Translations under genes and position numbers: made by a program
Assembly: GCA_033398695.1 (NCBI GenBank)
Contig: CM065803.1
Location: 97,080,001-97,144,000 of the forward strand
Origin: Orobanche coerulescens
Taxonomy: Eukaryota; Streptophyta; Magnoliopsida; Lamiales; Orobanchaceae
Length of the DNA: 64,000 nucleotides
Direction of reading: 5' to 3'
Shown here: piece by piece, positions 1-10,848 of the stretch
Numbering within the stretch: position 1 is the stretch's first letter
Layout of the letters: each line of letters opens with the position of its first letter
Notes under the pieces: generated by a model
The model's database searches: none
The model's input: the letters and a program-made list of their open reading frames with translations, nothing else
What the model was told of the DNA's origin: nothing

Positions 1-488
1 TTCTGACATAGGTTGATTACCCTAAATGCCTAAAACGGCGGTTTAAAAATAATAAACAATTTAAAAACATCGCGGCTTTTGAGATTCAGTTGTCCAGATG
101 TCGTGTAAGGCATTTAATGAACATGACGTTTGACATAAAAACAGGGCACGTGGACAAAAATTATTTTAAAAAGGAAATAATATTATATTATATACTGAAT
201 CGAAATCATATAGTATGTCTTGTTCTCCGCGTCGTCTGACATTCCCCCTTAAAAAGGTACTAATAGGTTTCAAATTCCATACGACAATATTTGGATTAAT
301 CTTTGTATTCATGGGTCCTACAATATTCCCCCTTAATTATTGCACACATCACCGTAGGATTCATATGCCTTCGTTCGCTCTGATCTTGCTTTGATGATTC
401 CGAGTGTACGGATAATTAATATTGAATCTTGTATTCACGGGTCTTCTGACATTCCCCCTCAATTGTTGAGTAAAAGCGGTAAATTTAC
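1..488 (-). other. copia-1 3' non-coding region with three polypurine-tract-like repeats
   Basis: Read on the minus strand, the sequence downstream of pol contains AGGGGGAAT-type purine tracts at about 451-460, 325-336 and 241-250, each followed by TGT or TATTGT. The same arrangement follows pol in copia-2 (about 17004, 17140 and 17218). Multiple polypurine tracts are a reported Sirevirus trait. No ORF is seen here. Confidence 0.6.
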
Positions 489-2451
489 TTACAGGAGTCC
501 GCCGTAGTATCCCCAATTCTGTTCTTAGCATGTTGAATCTTGCTGTGTCGAGAGGCTTGGTGAAAATGTCAGCCAGCTGGAAGTATGAATGAAACTTTTC
601 CAGGCGAACATCCTGGTTCTCGACATGATTCATGATAAAAAGATGCTTCATGTTGATATGCGTAGTGCGCGAGTGCAATACAGGCGGGTGCGAGCAAGCA
701 AATGCACTCGTGCTATCACACATGATTGGAGTCTCTCTAGCATCGATTCCATAATCGGCGGTTGTTCCGCATCCAAAGGATTCGCATACAAGACTACCGG
801 ACATAGTACTCTGATTCAGCCGTGGAAAGAGAGTTAGCCAATTGCTTCTTACTGAACCAAGAAACGAGTCTAGGTCCGAGAAAGTGACAAGTTCCACTTG
901 TACTCTTCCTATCTAGCTTGCAGCCTTCGAGATCCGAGTCGCTGTATCCAACTAAATCGAATCCGCCTTCCTTAGGATACCACAGTCCTGCATCGACTAT
1001 TCCTTTAACGTATTTCAGGATTTGTTTAGCTGTATTGAAGTGTGATTCCTTAGGTGCAACTTGGTATCTCGCACACACTCCAATAGCAAACTGGATATCG
1101 GGCCTGCTAGCCGTTAGGTACAGGAGCGAACCGATGAGCTTCCTGTAGAGTGATTGGTCAAACGGCTTTCCGGCTTCATCAGCACTAATTTGCACGGAAG
1201 TGCTCATGGGGGTTGGCGAAGATTTGGAATTGTTCATTCCAAATTTGTTGAGAAGCTCCTTGCTGTATTTCTCCTGGTTGATGAATATACCTGTAGGCAA
1301 TTGCTTTATCTGCAAACCTAGGAAATAACTAAGTTCCCCCATCATACTCATTTCAAATTTGCTTTGCATGAGATGTGAGAACCTCGTAAGCTGTTTTGTT
1401 GTGGTGCTTGTTGACGATACAGCGGTTTTGAGTGTAGCATGCTGTATTGGTTGCTTCACCCCAGAAACGCTGCGGCAATTTGCTTTCGGCAATCATTGTC
1501 CTTGTTGCATCTTTCAACGTCCTATTCTTTCGCTTGGCAACACCATTTTGTTGAGGTGTACGAGCAGCTGAGTATTCGTGTTGTATGCCATTCTCCGAAC
1601 AGTATTGCTCTATAAAGCGGTTAGTAAATTCAGTACCTCTGTCGGAACGAATGCACACGATACTCGATGCTTTTTCATTCTGCAACTTTCTCAGGAGCTC
1701 GGGCAACCTTTATGTTGTTTCCTTCTTCTTGCTAAGAAAGATCGTCCAAGCATACCTGGAATAATCATCAACAACAACCATGCAATATTTCTTACCTCCC
1801 AAACTTACTGGGTCTACAGGACCGTAGAGATCCATGTGTAGCATTTCCAACACTCTTTGGGTTGAAAGGTAGGATTTTCTTTTCAGGGTTGACTTGATTT
1901 GCTTGCCTTTCTGGCATGGTCCGCAGACGCTGTCCTTCTTGAATGACACATCTGGCAAACCTCTAACCATACACTGTCTTGAAAGCTTGTTGATCGTCTT
2001 AAAGTTGACGTGAGACATCCTCTTGTGCCATAGCCAGCTAAGATCTGCAGTGACTTTGGCAACAAAACATGTAATTTAGGAGCTCATAGTCTTCCAGTCA
2101 GCAATGTACATATTACATGATCTGCTTCCTGTAATCACAAATTCCTTGGTTTGGGTGTTCTTGACTCTACAACGAGATATATATAACTTCACCGAGAACT
2201 GTTTATCACAGGCGGCTAATACTAAGTAGATTATACTGTAAGCCTTCAACATATGCGACATCGGTGACCTTGAATTTCCCGACAAGTAGGTTTCCTTTCC
2301 CTCTTGTTCTTCCTTTAGATTTATCACCGAAGCGAACTTTCGGACCGCAACCTTCTACAAAATCAGATAGCTTGCTCCTATCTCCGGTCATGTGACGAGA
2401 GCATCCACTATCGAAGTACCAGGTATCCTCCTCTAGAATGTCCTGTAACAA
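489..2451 (-). pseudogene. pol: copia-1 pol (protease, integrase, RT remnant, RNase H)
   Basis: Pol polyprotein remnant read from 2451 leftward. The aspartic protease core WYFDSGCSRHMTG is at the start (about 2420-2380). The GAG-pre-integrase zinc region and integrase core follow (about 2018-1390), with DLYGPVDP, DDYSRYAW and SDRGTEF motifs carrying the catalytic acidic residues, then GVAKRKNRTLKDATRT and RFWGEA. RT resumes only at its C-terminal part (FSHLMQSKFEMSMMGEL), and RNase H runs to LADIFTKPLDTARF near 560. The RT fingers and the YVDD active site are absent: compared with copia-2 about 1.25 kb is missing, joined at 1381-1384. Several frame changes and stops show it is dead. The ancestral stop is probably the TAA at 489-491. 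Confidence 0.85.
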
Positions 2452-2456
2452 AGAAA

Positions 2457-4732
2457 TTAGGTATATTTAGGTCCCCTTTGATTTTTGGGTCCATATATGT
2501 TAGTTCCTTTAGGTACCCAGATTTTCCTGACAGCAATTGGTTTACTGTAGGATGTACTCGATACAGTATTGCGGTATCTACGGGGGGCATATCCGTAGTT
2601 GTTATAATCATGATAATTATTATGCATGTAAAATTCGTGGTTATCATTATTATTCCAGTACGAGTGCCGTCTAGGAGGTGGAGCCATTTTCCTAGGCCTG
2701 TGACTTGTCTTACGGGTCTCCGGTTGGATTCCCAATCCGTTGTTGATCTTTGGCGGCATCTGTGTCTTGAGGGATAACGGGGCTCCTGTATCCAATACCT
2801 AGGTGCACTTATCGAGTGTCTTGATGTGTGGGCCTTTGGTGGTTGGATACCGTCTTCTTTACGAATAGTATCGGCTTTGATGATATGCTTGTGGAGCATC
2901 TTGTAGATTACGCCTTACGAGTGGTTGTTGGTTCCACTGTCTCGAATGTAGAGTTGAGGGGCGGAATTGCAGCTTTCGGTTTTCTCGTGCAATGAGGTTC
3001 CTTTATGGGACTAGGAGTATCTTCCGATTCTGGAATGTGTTCCACACTCTTGACGAACACAGTACTAGTTTTGCCTTTATTCGAACATGAGATGTATCCT
3101 AAGCCACTTTTATCATGAGCATGTTGCCCAGTGCTCAGAATTTCTTCCATTCTTTTGGACGATTTTTCAAAAGACTTCAGAATGGTCTCAAGTTCAGTTT
3201 CTCGCTTCTCGAGAGTTGTAATTTTGGTTTGTGGTAGAACCAAATCATTTGTCTTGCTCTCATTATGGGTTTTAACTGCATTTAATTCATGAGCAAGTTG
3301 ATGATTGCTCTCCATGAGTTTTTCAAAATCGACCTTGCTGGTTTCACAATCAAGAGACATATTTTCATAGTTTATTTTCAGCAAGTCATTTTCATCTTTC
3401 AGCTCTAGATTTGTTAATTGAAGCTGTATATTCTCAGTTTTTAGAGTCTGATGGGCCTTTTGAATGTTTTTGAATTCATTCATCATATTTCGAAGGTATG
3501 AGACGCATTAGATGGAATAACTGAGGTTGAACTTACCTCATCGTCGCTGTCTTCACCTTCTGGAACATCTTTGGCCATAAAGCACATGTATGCTTTATCA
3601 TCGAACTCATCGTCAGATGAATCACTCTCAGTGACCACCTGAAGACATTCTGCTGATTTGGATGGTGTGGGGGAGGCTTCTGATTCTCCAATCAGGGCCT
3701 TGAGCTTGTCTTTCCAAGCACGTCTTCTTTCATCTCGCTCTTGTTGCTCGGCCTCAGGCAATCTTTGGACTTTGGGATGAGGACATTTGTTTGCATAATG
3801 GCCTGGTTTCCTGCAGTTATAGCATAGGTTAGCATCACCAGATGATGTTTCGGTACTTACCTTGTTGACAGGTTTGGGCCTGTAGGGAGTCTTTCCAGAC
3901 TGTTTGATGAACTTTTTGAATTTATGTATTAGAAGCGCCATTTCATCTTGTGACAGGATGTCGTCGTCACTGTCAGCGCTCTTGTGACCGGGCTTCGACG
4001 AGCTAGGCATGCTGTGTCGACGGTTCAATACAGCAGCGAGAGCTGTGACCTTTGAAGGAGATTCTTCAGCTATCTCTCTTCTGTCAATGTCATACTCAAA
4101 AGCTTTAAGGTCAGAGAAGAGATCAAAAGTGGATATTTCATTAAGATTACAGGATACACGCATAGCTGTGGTCTTAATGTCCTATCGGGCTGGGAGAGAT
4201 CTGAAAATTTTTAAGTTCTTCTCCTTTTGGGTGTAAATCTTGCCCAACGCTTCAAGTTCACCAACAATACCAGTAAATCTGAGGTCAAGTTCCTCAAGTG
4301 TTTCCGTTGGTTTCATTTCAAAAGATTCAAATTCTTTGAGTAAGTTTTGAAATCTTGTTTTCTTTTGAGAGCTCGGTTCCCTCACAAATTAACTTGAGTT
4401 TATCCTGATTTCTTTGGTGTTTTGCGGCTCTTTACCTTTGAACGTGCCTTTGTCAAGAGTGACAAATAACGCGTTCTTAGCCACGTTGTCGAGATTGGCT
4501 CGCTTCCTTTCATCGGTTGTCCATTGCTCGCGTTCCTTCTCGAGCATTTCAAAGATGGGCTTGGCCCTCAATCCTTCTTTGGATTGACCTTCATGATCTT
4601 GATCGGACCATCCTGTATAACAAAGATCATCTCTTCATGCATTGCTGCAAGATGAGCTTCCATTCTAATTCTCCAGTCGTCAAATTCGTTAATAGAGAAC
4701 ATAGGGACTTTGTTAATCATAGAAGTATCCAT
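2457..4732 (-). pseudogene. gag: copia-1 gag
   Basis: Gag remnant. The start ATG at 4732 opens MDTSMINKV, followed by FDDWRIRMEAHLAAMHEEM and the capsid-like region with WTTDERKRANLDNVAKNALF. An in-frame stop lies near 4580. A CCHC zinc knuckle, CYNCRKPGHYANKC, lies at about 3800-3840 inside the 4163-3483 reading frame, followed by acidic stretches and a long coiled coil (3486-2908, heptad-like LKTENIQLQLTNLELKDEND). The C-terminal linker holds the RKIWVPKGT motif near 2510-2530, which marks the gag/pol boundary in these elements. Several frame breaks separate the pieces. The product would form the virus-like particle and bind RNA. The neighbouring pol starts in another frame after a stop. 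Confidence 0.85.
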
Positions 4733-4827
4733 ACTGATAATATAGGAATGAAAGAGACTGTTTTGAAAATAAGTGATTTGAATCTGATTCGGTTAAAAGA
4801 AATACGACTGATTCTTTTTAGAATCAA

Positions 4828-4841
4828 CCGCTCCGATACCA
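4828..4841 (-). other. primer-binding site (initiator Met tRNA), copia-1
   Basis: The minus-strand sequence TGGTATCGGAGCGG lies two bases inside the LTR edge. It matches the plant initiator-Met primer-site pattern TGGTATCAGAGC with one change. Confidence 0.85.
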
Positions 4842-4843
4842 CT

Positions 4844-5979
4844 TGTTGGCCACTTAAGTATACTGGATACAGTTTGGAAGAGTAGTTTAAACAACAAACT
4901 GTACGGAATCTAAATCTGAGTGCATAGCGGAAGTCTTGTATACAGTTAGTTCCCGTGGATACAGCAACGAAGTATTTGGTGTATACTAAATATATCACAG
5001 TAATTTCAAACAGTAAAACCTGAAGGTAAATAACACGGTAATTTAAGTGGTTCGAGGTAAACGTCCACTGGTCCTCCACACAGGAGTAAAAAGTTTATTA
5101 TATAATTACTGCGTAGACAACTACGTAATTATAAACAAACCTATCCTTGTATCGTTCACACAGATTGATACAAAGAATGTCACTTTCAACCGTTCACACA
5201 GATTGGTTAAAGCTTCCTTCTTGACTAGCTTCTTCACACACAGTTCCAAAGCTTCGTCCTTATTCGTCCCACAGTCGAATAACTTGTTGAGTTCACACAG
5301 AGCTCGGTTTTACACGAGAGGTAAAAGGTAGGTAACCAGTAAAACGTGACTTTGAATATTAGGATCTGATGATGGCTGTTCTTGATGTTTGAGCACTGTA
5401 TATCTCTTTCGTTCTAAATGGCAGTATGCTTTGGAGATATGTTTGCTCAGATGATAACTTTGATAGCTTTGAGAGTTATGTTACTTGGGGTTTACTGATC
5501 TTCAATGTCTTCAAGGATATATATAGTCTCTGAAGAAAGTATCCGTTGAGATATCCGTTTGAATAAGATTTCCTTCAACGGGAATATGACATGATCCGGA
5601 TTTCGCGGGATTCTGAAGATCTGAAGACTGACAGTATTTAAATACTTTATCCTTGAGTATTTAAATACTTCTTTGTTCAACGGAACTTGACTTGTGTCTT
5701 TTCTTGTCCTTTTGTGAACTGTATGGAAGATGACTGTATTTAGGATATCGAGACAGTTTCCATACTTGGTCTTTTTACAAGTCTTCTTGCTGTACTGACG
5801 AGCTTCACTTATGCTGATTCGAGGCAGGTCTTCGATACATGATAAATCCTCAAGCCTCGATACAGTTTCCTTTACTGTATTTGGCATATATGTCAAAACC
5901 TTCTCAATAACAAATAACAATCGATACAGGGATCGGGTATCCCGGCTGATTCGATACAGGGTATTTGTTTTTCCTAACA
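4844..5979 (-). repeat. 5' LTR of copia-1 (1136 bp)
   Basis: On the plus strand it runs from TGTTGGCC to CCTAACA, giving minus-strand ends TGTTAG...CCAACA. The TATA box is CTATATATATCC (minus, 5513-5523). Upstream are two perfect 14-bp palindromes AGTATTTAAATACT (5633-5646 and 5656-5669). Between TATA and the primer site lie several TTCACACAGATTG-type repeats (5155-5305), shared with the copia-2 and copia-3 LTRs, so the three elements are related families. Confidence 0.85.
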
Positions 5980-8356
5980 AAGAGTTTGATTGTGTTATTC
6001 ATGTTCTTGAGGTATATTGATGAACTCTACACCTTGATTTCGGATTTTTGATTTTGTTATTCGTATTTGCTTCATATGATGATGATTAGGGTGTTGTTGT
6101 TATGATTCTTGAGGTAATATCAAGGGTTTATTAAAGGATATGATGATACATGCCTTGGATTTCGAATTAGATGATTATCTACATGTTAAAGGATATCGAA
6201 TTATGTTGTTTTTATGGCTATGAACATGATTTCGAATCACTTAGGGTTCTTGAGAAACTTCTTGATGAATTTAACATAACAAGACGATTGAATGTTGAAT
6301 TATCGATATTGTTAGATATGAAGATCGAATATTCGTTGCTTGTAGTGGTAGAATTCGTATGTTCTTGATGAAATACGAATCATGATATCAATTTGGAATC
6401 CAGAAAGATTGTGATTGATCGTCAAATATGATTTCCTTTATGTTTGTATCCGTAATCGCATTGTGGTTGTGAATTCGTAATTGTTTGAATTTGATTATTC
6501 GGACCTGTGTTTAATCGATATAATTGTGGAACCGTTGGGTTTATTGATCGGTTGTATTGATTGTTTATGATCATCGAGTTGTGGTTTGTATTGTAGATAT
6601 GAGTTGTATTGGTTGAGTTGGATTATTTGGTTTTATGTATGATCGAGATATCGTCGAACCGTTGAGTTGATTGGTTGGTCGTGTTGGTTATTGATTGTTA
6701 TCGGATTGTTGTTAATTTATTATTGCGATAGGTTGCAATAATTGATCGGTAAATATAACCATATGTTGCGATCGTGTTCGAGAATGTTCGTGAAATGCAT
6801 TGATCGGGGCTGAGAAGCTTGTAGACGACGGCAAGGAATTGGTAACGGCATCGTCGTGTCGGTATCGAGGCAAGTTATTACTTGCTCAGTTTATAATATT
6901 TAATGAACGGTTTCCGTTTCATTCGTTTATAATTCGTATAACAATGTTTATAATCGTAATCACAGGAGATTTGGGATTATAAGTTGTATTCGAGTTTTGG
7001 GAATTAAATCATAATGTATATGATTTACATTTGTTGTTGGTATACTTGGTATCGAAGATACATTGTGGTGTAGATGAAGATATGGATTATTTGCAGACCG
7101 TGATATTTTGGACCGTCGAATATCGAGAATATGGTTTCAGAGATTAGGTTGAGAAAACCTAGGCAGTCGGGTCAAATTGGATCGTGTTTTTGTCGCGTCA
7201 TTTGAGTTGTCGATTGACAAATATTAGAGCCGTGAGTTTTTGTTGTTCACTCGGGCTTGTGCGTTATGTGATTTACCAGTGTAATATTGGGGTTGTTACA
7301 AACTTTTCCAAACAGTGTTAACGTATTTCTACAGATAGAGCTGTGTTGTGTTCTCGAGTTGAACTGAGTTTGCAAAATGTGTGTCTTGAAAATATCTGTG
7401 TCGAGTATTTTCTAGAGTTGAGACATGTGCCAGTATCACGGGGAATTATCGGCTTCACGATCTGTAAGTATTTGGATTTTTGAATTGCATTGAGATTTAT
7501 TGCTGTTCTAAGTTGATATGCTGTGAGATTCAGCAGAATATTAATCGTTACAGTATAAGGTGACACAGAATTGAGACAAGATTGATGAATTGAGAAACTA
7601 TGATTTTGGAAATCAATATGTCGGTTAAGTTTTGGAACGGAATTGTGTATTCGGGAGAAAGACTATGGATTGTTGAACAGGTAGTCATGTTAGTTCATTT
7701 TGTGATATATGGAACCGTTTTTGAGTATTTGAAACTGATACTTTTCAAAATGAATGTTTTACGGATGTTTTGCCGAGAATGATTTTTGGTGCCGAAACCC
7801 AATCGATTTTGAAATAGTTTTCTAACTCAGGACTTGGGGTCCGAAAAAGGGTTTTCTACTTTTTAAACTTCTTGTAATGCGGAACGAGATACGGGCCGAG
7901 ACCCTAATGTTTCAAAAAGGCTTTTCTGTTTTCTGAAACTCTCGAGATTTGTAAAACACCTTACCAATCATTTATCTATTTTATTTCCGCCTTTCGAGTT
8001 TTTGGTTTACTTGTTCAAATGAAACTTCTCGGGAAGTCTTTCTCTTTGTTGATTTGTTTCAATATTTTGTCATAGCATGGTTGAGGTGATCCAGGATGGG
8101 TTCATGGTTGACGTTGCGAGTTATATGTGGAAAAGGGAGTTTTTATAGGAATTTATACATTGAGATTTTGGATTCTATCGTGTAGTTTTCCGATCGAATG
8201 TCAGTGGAATTTGTGACGAGCCGGACTGATATACAGGAGTATGGATGTGGTCAATCATTTGCATAGTTTTCATTTTAAAAATTCTTTTAGCCTTGTGGAT
8301 TCCGTCTCGGGGCCCACGACGCTGTAATATTCCCGGATGGCTCTAGGGGTGTTACA
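5980..8356 (+). repeat. gypsy LTR-derived mosaic (family X), 5' end cut off by copia-1
   Basis: Positions 5980-7131 match, in reverse, the LTR at the right edge of the window (about 61920-63235), including the TCGAGGCAAGTTATTACTTGC region. At 7132 the match stops and a primer-site-like stretch follows (TGGTTTCAGAGATTAGG, 7132-7148), then sequence like the start of the LARD internal region. Near 7294-7300 there is an LTR-end-like TGTTACA. The unit ends at 8356 with the usual GACGCTGTAATATTCCC...GTGTTACA end. So this is not one clean LTR but a rearranged LTR-plus-internal piece. The flank ACTAC (8357-8361) may be a target duplication; its partner is outside the window. No coding region is credible here. 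Confidence 0.6.
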
Positions 8357-8717
8357 ACTACAAACTCGATTTATCGGACCATTTGAAATTTCAGGTCGTG
8401 TTGGTGACCTGGATTATTGGCTGGCTTTACCACCAGAATTGTCTGTAGTGCGCAATGTGTTTCAAGTCTCAATGCTTGGAAAGTATGTGCATGACCCTAG
8501 GCACATTTGCAATAACGAGTAACTTCAAATAGCAGGAAATTTGACTTATGAGGAAGTACCTATAGCTATTTTGGAGTGAAAGGTACATCGACTATGAAAT
8601 AAAAAGATTAACCTGATGAAAGTTCAGTGGAGCCGTCATGGTATGAACGAGGCAAATTCGGAACATGAAGAGGAAATCCTTTCTAAGTATCCGATATTCT
8701 CCACTCAAGGTACATAA
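8357..8717 (+). pseudogene. pol: Ty3/gypsy pol, C-terminal end of integrase
   Basis: The frame reads RFIGPFEISGRVGDLDYWLALP, then VRNVFQVSMLGKYVHDP and, after stops, KVQWSRHGMNEANSEHEEEI and KYPIFSTQGT before a TAA at 8715-8717. This is the C-terminal tail of plant gypsy integrases (the PFEI...YRLALP...VHNVFHVSMLRKY block followed by a W...EATWE-like stretch) typical of Tekay/Del-type elements. In-frame stops at 8519-8521 and two later TGA codons make it a pseudogene. The rest of pol is missing because the family-X LTR interrupts it at 8356/8357. The end is followed by a hairpin, a polypurine tract and an LTR start, so the reading direction and family are well supported. Confidence 0.8.
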
Positions 8718-8720
8718 TCT

Positions 8721-8757
8721 AATTTTCGAGGACGAAAATTTATTTAAGGGGGGTAGG
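8721..8757 (+). other. PPT-side inverted repeat plus polypurine tract of the gypsy element
   Basis: Arms AATTTTCG (8721-8728) and CGAAAATT (8733-8740) surround AGGA. They are followed by ATTTAAGGGGGGTAGG, the polypurine tract used to prime plus-strand synthesis, directly before the LTR start TGTAACGC at 8759. Confidence 0.75.
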
Positions 8758-8758
8758 T

Positions 8759-9581
8759 TGTAACGCTCTGTTTACGCATGAATATTTATTTAGATTTTTT
8801 TAACGCGCAATAATTTTTTTGTGAAGTTTATTTCATATTTAATAATGCCAAAATTTAATTCATTCCTTTTCAATGCACAAATGTAGAATTTGCATCTCAT
8901 AATTCTAAGCCTGAGTAAAATTTCAAACGATATTATTTAAACATATATTATTATTATTATATTATTATTAAAATATTTTTACATTTTCACAATCATAATA
9001 TTTTAAAATCTTAAAGCCCAATTATATATTAATGTGCCCATAAGTTACCAAGTGCAATACCTTAAATTTTAAGAACTCGTTAATCAACCCAATTAATACT
9101 TGAAGCCCAAATTATTTTATTATTTTAGGCCCATGCTACACTCAATTATTATTATATTCTAACCCCAGTTTGTATACTTTATTTGTAGACTAAATTTATT
9201 TTAATCTAGAAAACTAGTCAAGTCCAATTTGCATTTTAGTTTGGCATGACAACCATCTTCTTAAACGGGACGTTTATAAATTATAAATATTTCAATCAAC
9301 CTTTAAGCTACAGATTGCTATTAAATATTTAAATTATAAATTAATCCTATATTTACTGTAGAAGTAAACACATTAGTAAAAAAAAATCTTTTACAAATTT
9401 CCTTCAGCAAATTGTCTATCTCAACAACTGATAAGGATTCATTCTTCTCTACATTCATCTTTCACATTCCCTCACGAATGCAAGCATTTTATACTTTTGC
9501 CTTGTTTCTTCAATATGTCCGCGTCACAATTTACAAACTAAACTTCTCACCCATCGTTAGAACAAAAACATTTCAGGACCC
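8759..9581 (+). repeat. start of a gypsy LTR (family Y/Z)
   Basis: Begins TGTAACGCTCTG right after the polypurine tract, so it is the 3' LTR of the pol above. It is AT-rich, with no ORF. A TTTATAAATTATAAAT stretch near 9270-9287 could be the promoter. The LTR end is not found before the microsatellite at 9582. It may continue after the MITEs, copia-2 and the LINE at about 50739, where an LTR of the same kind ends at 52354. Confidence 0.65.
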
Positions 9582-9608
9582 CACACACACGCGCGCGCAC
9601 ACACACAC

Positions 9609-9690
<82 letters not shown>
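9582..9690. repeat. compound microsatellite (CA)n(GC)n(CA)n(TA)n(GA)n
   Basis: Successive runs of CA, GC, CA, then about 18 TA units and about 21 GA units. Confidence 0.95.
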
Positions 9691-9692
<2 letters not shown>

Positions 9693-9922
9693 TCAAACGA
9701 GAATGCTAACTATTTAAGAGAATACGAGAATGGTCGCCCATGTACAAAATCATATATGATTCACGTACAAAATCATATATGATTTTATACGTATATATTT
9801 GATTATTTTTGTCAGTATAAAATCATATATGATTTTTTCCGTCAGTGTAAAATCATATATGATTTTGTACATGAGCGACCATTCTCGTATTCTCTTAAAT
9901 AGTTAGCATTCTCGTTTGAACC
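9690..9922. mobile_element. MITE-1, near-perfect hairpin element (233 bp)
   Basis: Both ends read GGTTCAAACGAGAATGC inward, and the terminal inverted repeats run about 72 bp with one mismatch (CCATG against CTCATG in the arm). The middle has four copies of AAAATCATATATGATT, itself a palindrome. No ORF. It lies between a GA/TA microsatellite and another TA run, so the target duplication cannot be defined. The transposase family is not clear. Confidence 0.75.
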
Positions 9923-9925
9923 TGA

Positions 9926-9950
9926 CTATATATATATATATATATATATA
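9926..9950. repeat. TA microsatellite
   Basis: About 12 TA units between MITE-1 and MITE-2. Confidence 0.9.
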
Positions 9951-10057
9951 AGGGCTGACTCTGGTGAAAATAACTTTTAAGCTAAGAAATAAAAATGAAT
10001 TTGATACATAGATTTTGATTAAATGGACGACCAGTATTTATCCACATGAAAACTTGT
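9951..10057. mobile_element. MITE-2, left part, interrupted by copia-2
   Basis: Starts AGGGCTGACTCTGG, then GAAAATAACTTTTAAGCTAAGAAATAAAAATGAATTTGATACAT, given here only to show the outer arm. The reverse complement of 23040-23102 reads nearly the same, so the two parts are ends of one inverted-repeat element. The last five bases, CTTGT (10053-10057), are the copia-2 target duplication. Confidence 0.55.
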
Positions 10058-10381
10058 TGTTGGAAAAATTCAGCCCTATGTTTTGATAATTACCTTATAC
10101 AACAAGCTCTTCAAAGTCAGCTTTTCGGTCTAAATATGAAAGTTGTTAAGAAACTTCATACAGCCTGTCCATACAGCGAAATATCTTCCAGCATAGTCAG
10201 AAATCCTTTCCTACATTGCGTTGATCAATATACAGCAAGAGATCAAGAAGTTGGATACAACAAACATGTTGTAGGTGTTTTACTTAGGAAAAGTAAAACA
10301 CATATCCAACAGAACTGAAGAAAACTTTAAACTGTTGTGAAAGCAAACATTATTTATTCACAAAGTATTCACGGTTAAAAT

Positions 10382-10595
10382 AGCATTTAATGCTGTCACG
10401 ATAGCCTTTAATGTAGCGGAAGAGACTCTAGTCTGAACAGTCTGAAGAGCATTTAATGCTAGTAAAAAAGAATGTCTGAAGCATTGAATGTGAATCGCCT
10501 TTAATTCAAATATTCTGAAGCCGCCAATCAGAGCAGTCTCAATCTCACCAACCGGCCAACGACTATATTTATATCGATTGCCAAGGTTATAAATA
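10382..10595 (+). promoter_or_regulatory. U3 palindrome array and TATA box, copia-2 5' LTR
   Basis: AGCATTTAATGCT occurs exactly at 10382-10394 and 10448-10460. Degenerate copies occur near 10403 (AGCCTTTAATGT), 10478 (AGCATTGAATGT) and 10497 (GCCTTTAATTC). The TATA box follows at 10588. The 3' LTR and copia-3 repeat the layout. The role is inferred from position. Confidence 0.6.
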
Positions 10596-10848
10596 GCCCA
10601 AAGCAAGAGGACATTGCTCACGAACTCACGAGATTACTTCGCAAAATACATCTGACGCTTTAGCTCTGACAATTTGAATATCATGCTTACAAATAGGAGT
10701 ATATTTCCATAAGCATATAGCTTTATCAAGAGAAGAAATATACAGAGTACTCAATGCAAAAAGCACACCTTACAGTGAACGCTCATCAAGCATACAACTG
10801 TTGTTTGACCTTCTTCTACCAAACCTTTTGTTGAGATCGACTCAACCC

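Larger units (their letters stand above)
1..5979 (-). mobile_element. copia-1: Sirevirus-like Ty1/copia element, truncated by the window edge
   Basis: On the minus strand the order is LTR (4844-5979), primer-binding site (4828-4841), gag (4732-2457), protease, integrase, RT and RNase H (2451-489), then a 3' non-coding region with repeated polypurine tracts running off the left edge. The extra ORF and 3' LTR expected from copia-2 would lie outside the window. The Gag has a coiled coil and a CCHC knuckle, and repeated polypurine tracts follow pol, as in Sireviruses. The element is inserted in a gypsy LTR-derived sequence; the flank after the LTR is AAGAG (5980-5984), the presumed target duplication. 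Homology of 5980-6050 to 63180-63240 (reverse) shows the interrupted host sequence. Confidence 0.85.

Noticed and set aside
9730..9880. Regular short repeats resembling a CRISPR array
   Set aside because: The repeats are palindromes inside a MITE hairpin in a plant genome. Spacing is irregular and there are no spacers.
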